The translations under genes were made by a program, and so were the position numbers. Shown in pieces: positions 48,626 to 56,449 of a stretch of 64,000 nt of DNA. Within the stretch, counting starts at the first letter, position 1, and every line of letters begins with the position of its first letter. Source of the DNA: Xenorhabdus thuongxuanensis (lineage in GTDB: Bacteria > Pseudomonadota > Gammaproteobacteria > Enterobacterales > Enterobacteriaceae); NCBI RefSeq assembly GCF_001908095.1, contig NZ_MKGR01000019.1, positions 1 through 64,000 of the forward strand, read 5' to 3'. The notes beneath the pieces were generated by a model. That model was not told where the DNA came from. It saw only the letters and a list, made by a program, of their open reading frames with translations, and ran no database searches.

Positions 48626-48644
48626 TTGCGAATAAAAACACGAA
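48626..48644. promoter_or_regulatory. Operator-like repeat, copy 2
   Basis: TTGCGAATAAAAACACGAA, in the same orientation as copy 1, upstream of the repressor start at 48593. It probably overlaps the repressor promoter. Confidence 0.6.
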
Positions 48645-48650
48645 TTAATC

Positions 48651-48679
48651 TTGACTTCGTATTTTTATGCGAATATATT
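48651..48679 (+). promoter_or_regulatory. Early promoter Pe with operator in its spacer (copy 3)
   Basis: TTGACT, a spacer of exactly 17 bases, then TATATT: a near-consensus sigma-70 promoter pointing to ner-A-B. The 17-base spacer together with the last base of the -35 box is the third operator repeat, in inverse orientation (TTCGTATTTTTATGCGAA, 48656-48673). A protein bound there would block polymerase directly. Confidence 0.75.
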
Positions 48680-48738
48680 TATACCTGTACAGATAATCTT
48701 CGATGATTATCGGAACCGATAAATATTATAAGGATCGC

Positions 48739-48969
48739 ATGATGTCGTTAATCTCGCAAGAAGACGTAGATTGGCACCGCGCAGATATCCGCGCGGCATT
48801 AGAAAAACGTGGCACAAATTTACGCACACTATCGATAGCAGCAGGTCTGGCCGCTGATACATTGCGTAATGCATTAGTCAGGCCCTGGCCTAAAGGAGAA
48901 AAAATTATTGCTCAGGCTATTGGGGTTGAACCTGCAGTTATCTGGCCAAGCCGTTATTCAAAACAATAG
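48739..48969 (+). CDS. ner: Ner/Nlp-family early regulator
   Basis: A 76-residue HTH protein of the Ner/SfsB (Nlp) family, with WHRADIRAALEKRGTNLRTL and SIAAGLAADTLRNALVRPWPKGE as the winged HTH core and IWPSRY near the end. Mu Ner represses early and repressor transcription during lytic growth. The ATG at 48739 (or the next ATG) has AAGG upstream. The first gene after Pe. Confidence 0.9.
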   Translation: MMSLISQEDVDWHRADIRAALEKRGTNLRTLSIAAGLAADTLRNALVRPWPKGEKIIAQAIGVEPAVIWPSRYSKQ

Positions 48970-48987
48970 AAACAGTAAGGGTGGGAC

Positions 48988-50970
48988 ATGGATATTTGGG
49001 TTACAGCACAAGAGTGTATCGGGCTACCGAATTTACCAACGGCCCCTTTTAACATCTCTAACCGTTTAAAAAAACTCGCAACTGACGATATGGTCAGGAA
49101 GCGTGAAGGCTCTAAGGCGTTTGAGTTTCACATTAGCTGCCTGCCACCTGTTGCCCGTGCCGCGGTATTGAAAAAGCAAGGCGTGATCGAAGTTGCAGGC
49201 AATCCGATTGAGATAAAAAAACGCCAGACCGAAACTTATTCCCGCGAGTTGCTTTGGCAGGGCTGGAACAACGCCAATGAAAAGCAGCGTGGAAAAGCAC
49301 GCGAACGTTGTGAGGCAGTCATCGCCGTGGCGGAATTACTGGACAGTGGCATTGATACGCTGACCGCATTTGATTCCGTGGGGGAAGCCCTGAAGATTGC
49401 GCCGGCGTCTGTCCGTCGTTGGTACTACCAGGCCAAGCCGTTTGACCGTTCGGACTGGCTGGCAGCGATGGTCAGCCAGCATGGTCATAGTTTGTCGGCG
49501 CGCCGGAAGAAAGAAGCAGAGTGCAGCCCGGCGGCCTGGGATTTCTTTCTGGCCGATTATTTGCGCCCTGAGCAGCCGGCATTGCGGACTTGCTATGCCC
49601 GCCTGACAGAAGCGGCGACAGCACAGGGTTGGATAATCCCCAGCCTGTCATCCCTCCGCCGGAAGCTGGAGCGTGAAGTGCCTGCCGAGCAGGTGGTATT
49701 GCTACGCGAGGGAGAACACGCCCTGATGCGGTTATACCCTGCGCAGGAGCGTACCGTACTGGATTTGGAGGCGATGGAGTGGATCAACGGGGACGGCTAT
49801 CAACATAACGTGTTCGTGCGTTGGTTTAATGGTGAAGTCATTCGTCCCAAGACGTGGGTCTGGCAGGATATCCGTACCCGCAAGATCTTATCCTGGCGTA
49901 CTGATGTATCTGAAAACAGCGACAGCATTCGTCTGGCTCTGGCTGATGTGGTTGAGAAATACGGTATCCCCAGACACGTCACCATTGATAACACGCGAGC
50001 CGCCGCCAACAAATGGATGACGGGCGGTGTACCCAACCGTTACCGCTTCAAGGTGAAGGAGGATGACCCTAAAGGCATTATCCCATTATTGGGTATCCAA
50101 CTGCACTGGACCAGCGTGCTGTTTGGCCGGGGTCATGGTCAGGCCAAACCAGTTGAACGTGCATTTTCCCACGGCGGACTGGGGGAAGTGGTTGACCGCC
50201 ATCCGGCACTGGCGGGTGCGTATACAGGCCCTAACCCTATGGCAAAGCCGGATAATTATGGTGACCGGGTGGTTGATGCCGAAACCTTTTTACAGGTACT
50301 GGCGGAGGGTATCGCTTTCTGGAACCGGCAACCGAAGCGGGATACTGAAGCCTGTCAGGGTGTCCTGTCTTTTGATGCCGCCTTTGAACAGAGTTATCAG
50401 GCCAGTGCTATCCGTAAGGCGACGGCAGAACAACGTCACTTACTCTTGTTACCTGCCGAGGCGGTCACGGTGAACAATGGTGCCTTTACCCTGAATGCCG
50501 GCGGCAAAATTGCATCACGCAAGAACCGTTACTACCACGAGCAGTTGCTGGGCATTAAACCTCATAAAGTGGTCATCCGGTTTGATCCGCAATCACTGCA
50601 TGAATCTGTCCTGTGTTACACACTGGATGGCCGTTTTATCTGTGCTGCCCAGTGTATTGAAAAATCAGGCTTTGGTGATACTCAGGCGGCCCGTGAGCAT
50701 GTCCGCAACCGGACACGCTTTGTCAAACGGACGAAAGAGGCTGCCACAGCGCAGCGCCGCATGACTGCGCTGGAAGTGGCAGAACTGATGCCGGAAACCG
50801 TGGCACCTGAACCGCCTGAAACCCGCGTTGTTGAGATTTACAGATCAGCGGGCAATACCGTCCGTCGTGAGCTTGTCGATCTGCACGCCGAGACAGAAAA
50901 CGATTACGACTACGCCTTTGAAAATGCCGTCGCCCAGTTACATCAACAACAGCAGAAAAACACGATTTAG
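48988..50970 (+). CDS. A: Mu-type DDE transposase A
   Basis: MuA-like transposase, 660 residues (Mu 663). The N-terminal part (about 1-75) resembles the operator/enhancer-binding winged domain, followed by the end-binding I-beta/gamma region (about 90-245) and the catalytic core with Asp269 (INGDGYQHN), Asp334 (VTIDNTRAA) and Glu390 (GQAKPVERAF), positions almost identical to Mu D269/D336/E392. The C-terminal part (about 490-660) corresponds to the barrel and the MuB/ClpX-interacting tail. All catalytic residues are present, so it should be active. Confidence 0.97.
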   Translation: MDIWVTAQECIGLPNLPTAPFNISNRLKKLATDDMVRKREGSKAFEFHISCLPPVARAAVLKKQGVIEVAGNPIEIKKRQTETYSRELLWQGWNNANEKQRGKARERCEAVIAVAELLDSGIDTLTAFDSVGEALKIAPASVRRWYYQAKPFDRSDWLAAMVSQHGHSLSARRKKEAECSPAAWDFFLADYLRPEQPALRTCYARLTEAATAQGWIIPSLSSLRRKLEREVPAEQVVLLREGEHALMRLYPAQERTVLDLEAMEWINGDGYQHNVFVRWFNGEVIRPKTWVWQDIRTRKILSWRTDVSENSDSIRLALADVVEKYGIPRHVTIDNTRAAANKWMTGGVPNRYRFKVKEDDPKGIIPLLGIQLHWTSVLFGRGHGQAKPVERAFSHGGLGEVVDRHPALAGAYTGPNPMAKPDNYGDRVVDAETFLQVLAEGIAFWNRQPKRDTEACQGVLSFDAAFEQSYQASAIRKATAEQRHLLLLPAEAVTVNNGAFTLNAGGKIASRKNRYYHEQLLGIKPHKVVIRFDPQSLHESVLCYTLDGRFICAAQCIEKSGFGDTQAAREHVRNRTRFVKRTKEAATAQRRMTALEVAELMPETVAPEPPETRVVEIYRSAGNTVRRELVDLHAETENDYDYAFENAVAQLHQQQQKNTI

Positions 50971-50978
50971 GGGGAATT

Positions 50979-51932
50979 ATGAGCAACATTATTGAATTGA
51001 CACCGGCACAAACAGCACAAGCCGATATCCGTGCCGCCATTAGAAATGTGGTCGAGAACGACGGGCTGACCTATAGCAACATCGCCCGTGAAAGTGGTAT
51101 CTCAGGCACGGCGCTGTCCCAGTTTATGAATGACAGTTATCGGGGTAACAGCGATAGCATTGCCAGCAAACTGTCGGTCTGGCTGGAAAACCGCATACGC
51201 CGTGCCAGTGAGATGCCGTCAGCGCCGGATTTTGTCGAAACTAAAACCGTCAGGCAGATTTGGAGTGCCCTGCAATATGCCCAGATAGCCCAGTGTATCA
51301 GTGTGATCTATGGCAGCCCGGGCGTGGGTAAGACCCAATCACTGCAACAGTTTGCCAACGAGCGTCCTAATGTCTGGCTGATTACCGTGTCACCTTCCCG
51401 TGCCAGCCTGAGCGAATGCCTGTATGAACTGGCGCTGGAACTGGGCATCGGTGACGCACCACGCCGTGCGGGTCAGTTGGGGCGTGCCGTTCGCCGCAAG
51501 CTGCGCGGAACATCCGGCTTACTCATTATTGATGAAGCCGATCACCTTGATTATCCCGTACTGGAAGAGCTGCGCATTTTGCAGGAAGACACCGGCATCG
51601 GGTTGGCTCTGGTGGGTAATCATCAGGTGTATTCCAAGCTGACAGGGGGAAATTCCCGTAATGTAGACTTTGCCCGTCTGTTTAGCCGTATCGCCAAGAA
51701 AGTGGCGATCCTGAAAACCAAAAAAGATGATGTGCAGGCGATATCGGCGGCGTGGGGATTGGGGCAACAAGAGCGTGCACTGGTTCAGCAACTGGCAGAA
51801 CGCCCGGGCGCATTGCGCACAGTTTCCCATACCTTGCGGCTGGCGGCCATGTTTGCCACAGGGGCTAATGAAGCATTGACGGAAAAACACATTCGTGCCG
51901 CTGTCAAAGATCTGGAGGGGACGACATTATGA
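50979..51932 (+). CDS. B: Mu-type target-activator ATPase B
   Basis: MuB is an AAA+ ATPase that coats target DNA and delivers it to MuA. An N-terminal HTH (about 20-60, NIARESGISGTALSQFM) is followed by the ATPase core: Walker A GSPGVGKT at residues 112-119 and Walker B LLIIDEADHLD. 317 residues (Mu B 312). AGGGGGAA lies before the ATG, 8 bases after the A gene. Confidence 0.95.
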   Translation: MSNIIELTPAQTAQADIRAAIRNVVENDGLTYSNIARESGISGTALSQFMNDSYRGNSDSIASKLSVWLENRIRRASEMPSAPDFVETKTVRQIWSALQYAQIAQCISVIYGSPGVGKTQSLQQFANERPNVWLITVSPSRASLSECLYELALELGIGDAPRRAGQLGRAVRRKLRGTSGLLIIDEADHLDYPVLEELRILQEDTGIGLALVGNHQVYSKLTGGNSRNVDFARLFSRIAKKVAILKTKKDDVQAISAAWGLGQQERALVQQLAERPGALRTVSHTLRLAAMFATGANEALTEKHIRAAVKDLEGTTL

Positions 51933-52183
51933 ACCGCAATTGCTTAGCGCAGGCATTTACGTGTGCCGGACTGGCTATTGATGCGCTTACCGCCCGCGGG
52001 TTTACTGTCATCAGTGTTGTGATACGTGACAGCGCACCACGTATTCACATTGCCCGTCATACGCTATGTGAACATTTAATTCAGAATGGTAAGGCGAGTT
52101 ATCGGCACCTTAGCCGTTACAGTCGGCAGGGCTGGTTTACTCACCACGGTTGTCAGGTTTATTGGTCGGAATCTTTACATTAA
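51929..52183 (+). CDS. Small conserved phage protein, unknown
   Basis: 84 residues starting in the ATGA overlap with the B stop codon, so translation is probably coupled. Basic, with repeated Arg/His and a Trp-rich end (GWFTHHGCQVYWSE). No recognised domain. Its position matches that of the small early genes after B in Mu-like phages. Confidence 0.75.
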   Translation: MNRNCLAQAFTCAGLAIDALTARGFTVISVVIRDSAPRIHIARHTLCEHLIQNGKASYRHLSRYSRQGWFTHHGCQVYWSESLH

Positions 52184-52196
52184 GGAGAGCAATATC

Positions 52197-52400
52197 ATGG
52201 CAGTAAAAATTGAGATCTTAATTACCAGTGAGTCAGGTGAATTAAAACATGAGGTTATCGCCAGTGGTCCTGCGGGTGAATATACCCATCAGGAATATCA
52301 AGCCGCGATGCGCTTATCAGATGTGTTAGGTCAGCACTTGACTCATGGCGGGCATGGATTGGTGATACATCAGGTACCCTCACGGTACAACATTCACTAA
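52197..52400 (+). CDS. Small phage protein, unknown
   Basis: 67 residues with a good ribosome site (AAGGAGAG) before the ATG at 52197. The sequence is acidic/His-rich with no membrane segment (starts MAVKIEILITSESGELKHEV). I do not recognise a family. An upstream in-frame extension overlaps the previous gene and is unlikely. Confidence 0.7.
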   Translation: MAVKIEILITSESGELKHEVIASGPAGEYTHQEYQAAMRLSDVLGQHLTHGGHGLVIHQVPSRYNIH

Positions 52401-52433
52401 CCATTAACTCTAATATTTCGAAAAGGTAAAATA

Positions 52434-53072
52434 ATGTTAATGATAACAAAACAATTTACAAATCAAATCGCACCGGAAGGCTACTGGATTGATGCGAAAG
52501 GCGTGCTGACTCCGGTGGAAATCATCAAAGAAATCGACTTTGAACGTGATCATCTGGTGGGCGAAATTGTGAGACACGCCATCAGCGTGAATGAAGCACT
52601 GCATGAACTAAAATTACGAGCCTTTGGCGATATTCAGGCCTTCATTGATCTCTCTGCTGAGAAATACGGTGCTGTCAAAGGCGGTAAAAAAGGCAACGTA
52701 ACTTTATATAGCTATGACGGCCGCTACAAAGTTCAGCGCGCCATGCAGGATAGGATAGCCTTTGATGAACGTTTGCAGGCCGCGAAGATATTGATTGATG
52801 AATGCCTGGCTGACTGGACAGAAGGTGCAAAACCGGAGATCCAGACGCTGATTAACCAGGCGTTTATCACCGATAAAGAGGGCGATATTAACACCGGGCG
52901 CGTGCTGGCGCTGCGTCGTCTGGGTATTGATGATGAGCGCTGGGTACAGGCGATGATGGCGATTGGCGAAGCGCTGCAAATTGTGGGCAGTAAGTCCTAT
53001 CTGCGTGTCTATGAGCGCGTCGGTAGTACAGACCAGTTTCGCCCCATTGCTCTCGATATTGCGGGGGTGTGA
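52434..53072 (+). CDS. DUF3164 family phage protein
   Basis: 212 residues, matching the DUF3164 family found in the early regions of Mu-like phages: an N-terminal APEGYWIDAKGVLTPVEIIKE, a central KKGNVTLYSYDGRYKVQRAMQDRI and a C-terminal ALQIVGSKSYLRVYER. Function unknown. AAAAGG precedes the start; the real start could also be the second Met, two codons later. Confidence 0.88.
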   Translation: MLMITKQFTNQIAPEGYWIDAKGVLTPVEIIKEIDFERDHLVGEIVRHAISVNEALHELKLRAFGDIQAFIDLSAEKYGAVKGGKKGNVTLYSYDGRYKVQRAMQDRIAFDERLQAAKILIDECLADWTEGAKPEIQTLINQAFITDKEGDINTGRVLALRRLGIDDERWVQAMMAIGEALQIVGSKSYLRVYERVGSTDQFRPIALDIAGV

Positions 53073-53073
53073 G

Positions 53074-53307
53074 ATGGACGAACATATCCATAAAAACCGT
53101 GCACGCAATCACTATGCTGCCTACTCATCCGTTGCCGCCCATGCAGAACGCAATACCGATTATCTGAATGCAGCAATGCTATGGGATAACGCGGCTCATC
53201 ATGCCCGCAGTACAATGACCCGCAATTGGGCAGAACGGCGCAGCGCATTTTGTCAAAACGCCGCCACCAGGGAATGGGGAAAGCCGGATGAAAGCGCCGC
53301 AGTTTAA
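53074..53307 (+). CDS. ANR family transcriptional regulator-like protein
   Basis: 77 residues with the ANR (Aggregative adherence negative regulator) pattern: HYAAYSSVAAHAERNTDYLNAAMLW, NAAHHA, NWAERRSAFCQNAA; spacing of Ala, Trp, Arg and Phe-Cys is characteristic. ANR proteins bind and inhibit AraC/Rns-type activators in enteric pathogens, and many are phage-encoded. It starts one base after the DUF3164 stop. Family call from the pattern only; the target is unknown. Confidence 0.7.
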   Translation: MDEHIHKNRARNHYAAYSSVAAHAERNTDYLNAAMLWDNAAHHARSTMTRNWAERRSAFCQNAATREWGKPDESAAV

Positions 53308-53476
53308 CCAGCGTTTCCCGATAGGGCACTGTTTTATCTATCAGCCTAACCGGGTTTTACGGGGCGGCCGGATCGTCAGAACGATTGAGCGGGCGCAGGA
53401 CTTAAATAATATGACCGTGGTGGAAATCAGTACCGAACCTTATTTAGTCCGAATTGAACATTTAACACTGGCTTAA
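53288..53476 (+). CDS. Small phage protein, unknown
   Basis: 62 residues, overlapping the end of the ANR-like gene by 20 bases, with GGGGAAAGCCGG before the ATG. Mostly beta-type sequence with no known domain. Tight packing within the early operon and a good ribosome site support it. Confidence 0.6.
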   Translation: MKAPQFNQRFPIGHCFIYQPNRVLRGGRIVRTIERAQDLNNMTVVEISTEPYLVRIEHLTLA

Positions 53477-53509
53477 TGTAACAAACTGAAAATTAATGAT
53501 TTTTAAAAA

Positions 53510-53542
53510 TGGCGTAAATCTGCCAGGGGCTGGCTTACGCCA
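53510..53542. repeat. Strong hairpin inside the early operon
   Basis: TGGCGTAA and TTACGCCA enclose GCCAG-GGG-CTGGC, giving a stepped stem-loop between two small genes. A possible processing, attenuation or termination site; no T run follows on the plus strand. Confidence 0.6.
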
Positions 53543-53564
53543 AAATTCTGATAAGGCGCTATTT

Positions 53565-53810
53565 ATGAACATTGATGACATTGATTTAACGTTATTAAAA
53601 CAAGAAGTTGTTGATTGGCATGAAGCCGTAAATGAACACTGTGATTTATTAATAGAGCATGCTGATAAGAAAATGGATTTACAAATTGGTGAAACTTTTC
53701 AATGTAGCACTCTCGAAGAACAACGTGCATTCAAAGTTGGTGTTCTTCTTGCAAAGGCTCAATTTAGGGATTTGCCCTTCAGGACAGAACAGGAGGAAGA
53801 TCATGATTAA
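53565..53810 (+). CDS. Small acidic phage protein, unknown
   Basis: 81 residues, acidic, probably helical, with ATAAGG before the ATG. No recognised family; low-complexity acidic tail EQEEDHD. Its AT content is higher than in surrounding phage genes. Overlaps the next start by 8 bases. Confidence 0.65.
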   Translation: MNIDDIDLTLLKQEVVDWHEAVNEHCDLLIEHADKKMDLQIGETFQCSTLEEQRAFKVGVLLAKAQFRDLPFRTEQEEDHD

Positions 53811-54030
53811 GATTAAACAGCTTTCACTGGTTACCGCCATTGCAAAAGAGATTAGTCACCAACAGCCTGGCATCACCATCAATCAGGAACAGTTAAATAC
53901 CCTCATTACCGCAGCCAATAATATCTGTGCGGCATTTGAACAACCTGAAACCCCAGAGCGCGATCTCTGTGATAGCGGCAATGACTGGCCGCGCGGTGGT
54001 TGCCAGACTGGCTGTGTAGCTTATAAGTGA
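53803..54030 (+). CDS. Small phage protein, unknown
   Basis: 75 residues, with AGGAGG directly upstream of the ATG at 53803. An N-terminal helical part is followed by a Cys-containing tail (CDSGNDWPRGGCQTGC), three Cys near the end that could bind metal. No recognised domain. Confidence 0.65.
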   Translation: MIKIKQLSLVTAIAKEISHQQPGITINQEQLNTLITAANNICAAFEQPETPERDLCDSGNDWPRGGCQTGCVAYK

Positions 54031-54038
54031 GGTGGTTA

Positions 54039-54572
54039 ATGACTAGCCAACAACTTATTCGCCTCATTCATATCGCCAAAACCCAACTTAAATTGGATGA
54101 TGAAACTTACCGTGCGGCGCTAGTTGCCGCGACGGGCAAATCATCTTGCCGTGGAATGGCGTATGCTGAATTAAAAACCGTCTATAACGCCTTCGTCGAA
54201 CGCGGATTTAAACGCCGTTTTAAACGGGATCACCAACGGGTTAAACCCCAATTAAACGGTCAAACCAAAGCACCGGAAATTGCCAAGATTCGTGCCATCT
54301 GGATCACTATGCACCAGCAAAAATTTGTGATTGATGGCTCTGAAACCGCACTTAACCAGTTTGTCCAGCGTCAGACGGCCAAAATCAATGGGGGTGTCGG
54401 TGTGGCCGAAGTGGGCTGGCTTGATGCATCACTGGCCTGTCAGGTTTTGGAGTCCCTGAAACAGTGGCACGGTCGGCTCATGTTGGGAGTGATGCACGTG
54501 CGAGGTCAGCACCTGCCGGAACGGCGGGGGTATGATGCCTTGTGTGATGCGTACAATATGGGGAAAGTATGA
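54039..54572 (+). CDS. gemA: GemA/gp16 family phage regulator (DUF1018)
   Basis: 177 residues of the Mu gp16/GemA family. In Mu, GemA modifies host supercoiling and gene expression. Family blocks: IHIAKTQLKLDDETYRAALV near the N-terminus, KIRAIWITMHQQKF, and the C-terminal YDALCDAYN. The ATG at 54039 follows GAGGTGG; the frame also opens at a GTG at 54027. Confidence 0.88.
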   Translation: MTSQQLIRLIHIAKTQLKLDDETYRAALVAATGKSSCRGMAYAELKTVYNAFVERGFKRRFKRDHQRVKPQLNGQTKAPEIAKIRAIWITMHQQKFVIDGSETALNQFVQRQTAKINGGVGVAEVGWLDASLACQVLESLKQWHGRLMLGVMHVRGQHLPERRGYDALCDAYNMGKV

Positions 54573-55090
54573 TGAAAATTGGCCGCTGCCCAATCTGCCA
54601 TTCCGATTTTCACCTGGATGCCATTTTTGAAGATGATGCCAGCCGGCAATTGCTGGCTAAACTCACCGATTTACCCGGTGGTTGTGCCAGACCGTTGGTA
54701 GCTTATATCGGCCTCTTTCGTCGGGAGAAAAATAATCTGTCCAATAGCCGGGCATTGAAGCTGGCGGAAGAAGTGCTGGCAATATACTCCGCCAATCGGG
54801 TATTGGGCCACGCGCTCAGTGAAACCGTTGAACGTATGCGGGAGAAACGGGCACAAGGCGATAATAAGCCATTAACCAACCATAACTACCTGAAAATTGT
54901 TTACCAGTCATCAGAACAGTTATTTGCTCAAGGCAGTAATATCAATGCCAGGGAAAAGAAACAATTATCAGGATCTGATAGTCGTGATGCCTATTTTAAA
55001 CAAATGCAGCAATATGGTGTTGATTTGGCTACACTATCGGGTGGCAAAGAGTGGTTAGAACAACAGAAAGGAGGGATAAATGGAGAGTGA
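54569..55090 (+). CDS. Phage protein with N-terminal zinc-finger-like motif
   Basis: 173 residues overlapping gemA by 4 bases. It begins MMKIGRCPICHSDF, where C-x2-C plus His resembles half of a zinc ribbon, followed by GGCARPLVAYIGLFRREKN and a long helical C-terminal part. Members of this kind sit between gemA and mor in Mu-like phages. Function unknown. Confidence 0.75.
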   Translation: MMKIGRCPICHSDFHLDAIFEDDASRQLLAKLTDLPGGCARPLVAYIGLFRREKNNLSNSRALKLAEEVLAIYSANRVLGHALSETVERMREKRAQGDNKPLTNHNYLKIVYQSSEQLFAQGSNINAREKKQLSGSDSRDAYFKQMQQYGVDLATLSGGKEWLEQQKGGINGE

Positions 55091-55397
55091 ACTGAGTAGT
55101 TTCTTCTTTACATTGATACCGATTGCGGCGGCGTTCTGGGTCTATTTTGATGCGTACCATAATCGGATTGGCACATACCGTGATGAACTAAACCGACTCC
55201 GCGGGCATTCGCCAGTCTGGTGGGGAACGTTGACCTTATTATTGTTAATTATCTTTCTTCCTTTATACCTGATTCAGCGGAAGGCATTGCTGGAAATAGC
55301 GAAAGAGCACCCCGCTAACAGTGATATGAGCATTGGGATCTTAGTTATGTCAATACTGAGTGGACTGATGATCTGGTATTACAACTTTAATTATTAA
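55080..55397 (+). CDS. Small membrane protein, probable phage cargo (moron)
   Basis: 105 residues with three hydrophobic segments (about 5-23, 45-66 and 83-102) separated by short charged loops (DAYHNRIGTYRDELNRLRG; IQRKALLEIAKEHPANSD). It has no counterpart in the Mu order I know and lies between the gp17-like gene and mor, at lower G+C. The start overlaps the previous gene by 11 bases and has AAAGGAGG upstream, so it is translated with the early operon. Possible superinfection exclusion or envelope role; purely inferred. Confidence 0.7.
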   Translation: MESELSSFFFTLIPIAAAFWVYFDAYHNRIGTYRDELNRLRGHSPVWWGTLTLLLLIIFLPLYLIQRKALLEIAKEHPANSDMSIGILVMSILSGLMIWYYNFNY

Positions 55398-55409
55398 TGG
55401 CTTGACAAT

Positions 55410-55835
55410 ATGAGAAATCTACCCCTCTTTGCCGAGAGTCATGACGAATTAGGCCAGCTATTAGATCAGCTGGATACTATCCCAGAGGCAGAGTTACAGA
55501 CTCGCTGGCCTCAGTTACTGGCGGATATGGTGGATCTGTTCAGTACCGAACTACAGCGGCAGGGCTACGATGAACCCGCCGCCCGCAGGTCGGCCAGTAA
55601 ACTGGTCGGTTCGCTGGCGCATTACTATGGCGGCCGTGCTGTCTATCTGCCAACGGGTGAGACATTAAAAGCGGCACTGCGGGATAACCAGTTATTCAGT
55701 GACTGGAGCCGTTCCCGCGGTAATGTAGATGTATTAGCCCGAAAATATTCCCTGACCCACTCGACCGTTTATGCGATACTGCGCCAACAGTTAACGCTGC
55801 ACCGTAAACGCTACCAGCCTGAACTGTTCGACTAA
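55410..55835 (+). CDS. mor: Mor family transcriptional activator
   Basis: 141 residues of the Mor/C family, which activates middle or late promoters of Mu. N-terminal dimerisation part (WPQLLADMVDLFSTELQRQG) and C-terminal HTH (RGNVDVLARKYSLTHSTVYAILRQQ). No second Mor/C-type gene appears between here and gene I, so this protein may do the work of both Mor and C. Followed by an intrinsic terminator. Confidence 0.93.
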   Translation: MRNLPLFAESHDELGQLLDQLDTIPEAELQTRWPQLLADMVDLFSTELQRQGYDEPAARRSASKLVGSLAHYYGGRAVYLPTGETLKAALRDNQLFSDWSRSRGNVDVLARKYSLTHSTVYAILRQQLTLHRKRYQPELFD

Positions 55836-55839
55836 GACC

Positions 55840-55862
55840 AACCCGCTGCGGCGGGTTTTTTG
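55840..55862 (+). terminator. Terminator after mor
   Basis: CCCGC-TGCG-GCGGG followed by six T, 6 bases after the mor stop codon. It ends the early/middle transcript and separates it from the lysis genes. Confidence 0.85.
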
Positions 55863-55864
55863 TT

Positions 55865-55882
55865 TGATACCCCACAAACCCA
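55865..55882 (+). promoter_or_regulatory. Shared late-control element, copy 1 (lysis module)
   Basis: TGAT-ACC-CCACAAACCCA lies directly after the mor terminator and 54 bases before the endolysin start. The same TGAT-N3-CCACAAACCCA occurs before gene I at 63877-63894 (15 of 18 positions identical). The place corresponds to Mu Plys. Probably an activator-binding or promoter element. Confidence 0.55.
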
Positions 55883-55936
55883 ATCTTTCTCACTAAAAAC
55901 CGATGATGAGCTACCCATTATTGACAGGTCGCCATC

Positions 55937-56449
55937 ATGACTCACCCTACCTACAGCGTCGCGTTTCTTCATGCCATTCATTACCTGCTGCCTGTTGAAG
56001 GCGGTTATGTCAATGCCCCCCATGACCGGGGCGGTGAAACCCAATACGGCATCAGCCAACGCAGTTATCCCCAACTGGATATTCGTGCATTAACCCAGGC
56101 AGACGCGACTGCGATCTACTATCGGGATTTCTGGCAGCCGGCAGGTTGCGAACGCGTCCCGTCCGGGATCTCACTGGTGTTGTTTGACAGTGCCGTTCAG
56201 CATGGCGTGGTCTCGGCTATCCGGTTATTACAACGTGCAGTGGGCGTGCGTGATGACGGCATCTTGGGCAATCAAACCCTCGGTGCTATTGCCGCCACCG
56301 CACCGGATTATCTGTTACATCGTGTGATGAACCAGCGTGCCCGCTACTATGCCCAGATTATCGCCCGCAATCCCCTGCAACAACGGTTTTTGAATGGGTG
56401 GTTCAATCGATTGGATCATCTCATTCAGGCTGCACTGGAGGTGATGTGA
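55937..56449 (+). CDS. Phage endolysin, GH108 family
   Basis: 170 residues. The N-terminal catalytic domain has the GH108 signature VEGGYVNAPHDRGGETQYGIS with its Glu, and the C-terminal half has a peptidoglycan-binding-like segment (QRAVGVRDDGILGNQTLGAI). It cleaves the glycan backbone of the cell wall to release phage. It takes the position of Mu lys (gp22). No signal peptide, so a holin is needed. Confidence 0.92.
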   Translation: MTHPTYSVAFLHAIHYLLPVEGGYVNAPHDRGGETQYGISQRSYPQLDIRALTQADATAIYYRDFWQPAGCERVPSGISLVLFDSAVQHGVVSAIRLLQRAVGVRDDGILGNQTLGAIAATAPDYLLHRVMNQRARYYAQIIARNPLQQRFLNGWFNRLDHLIQAALEVM

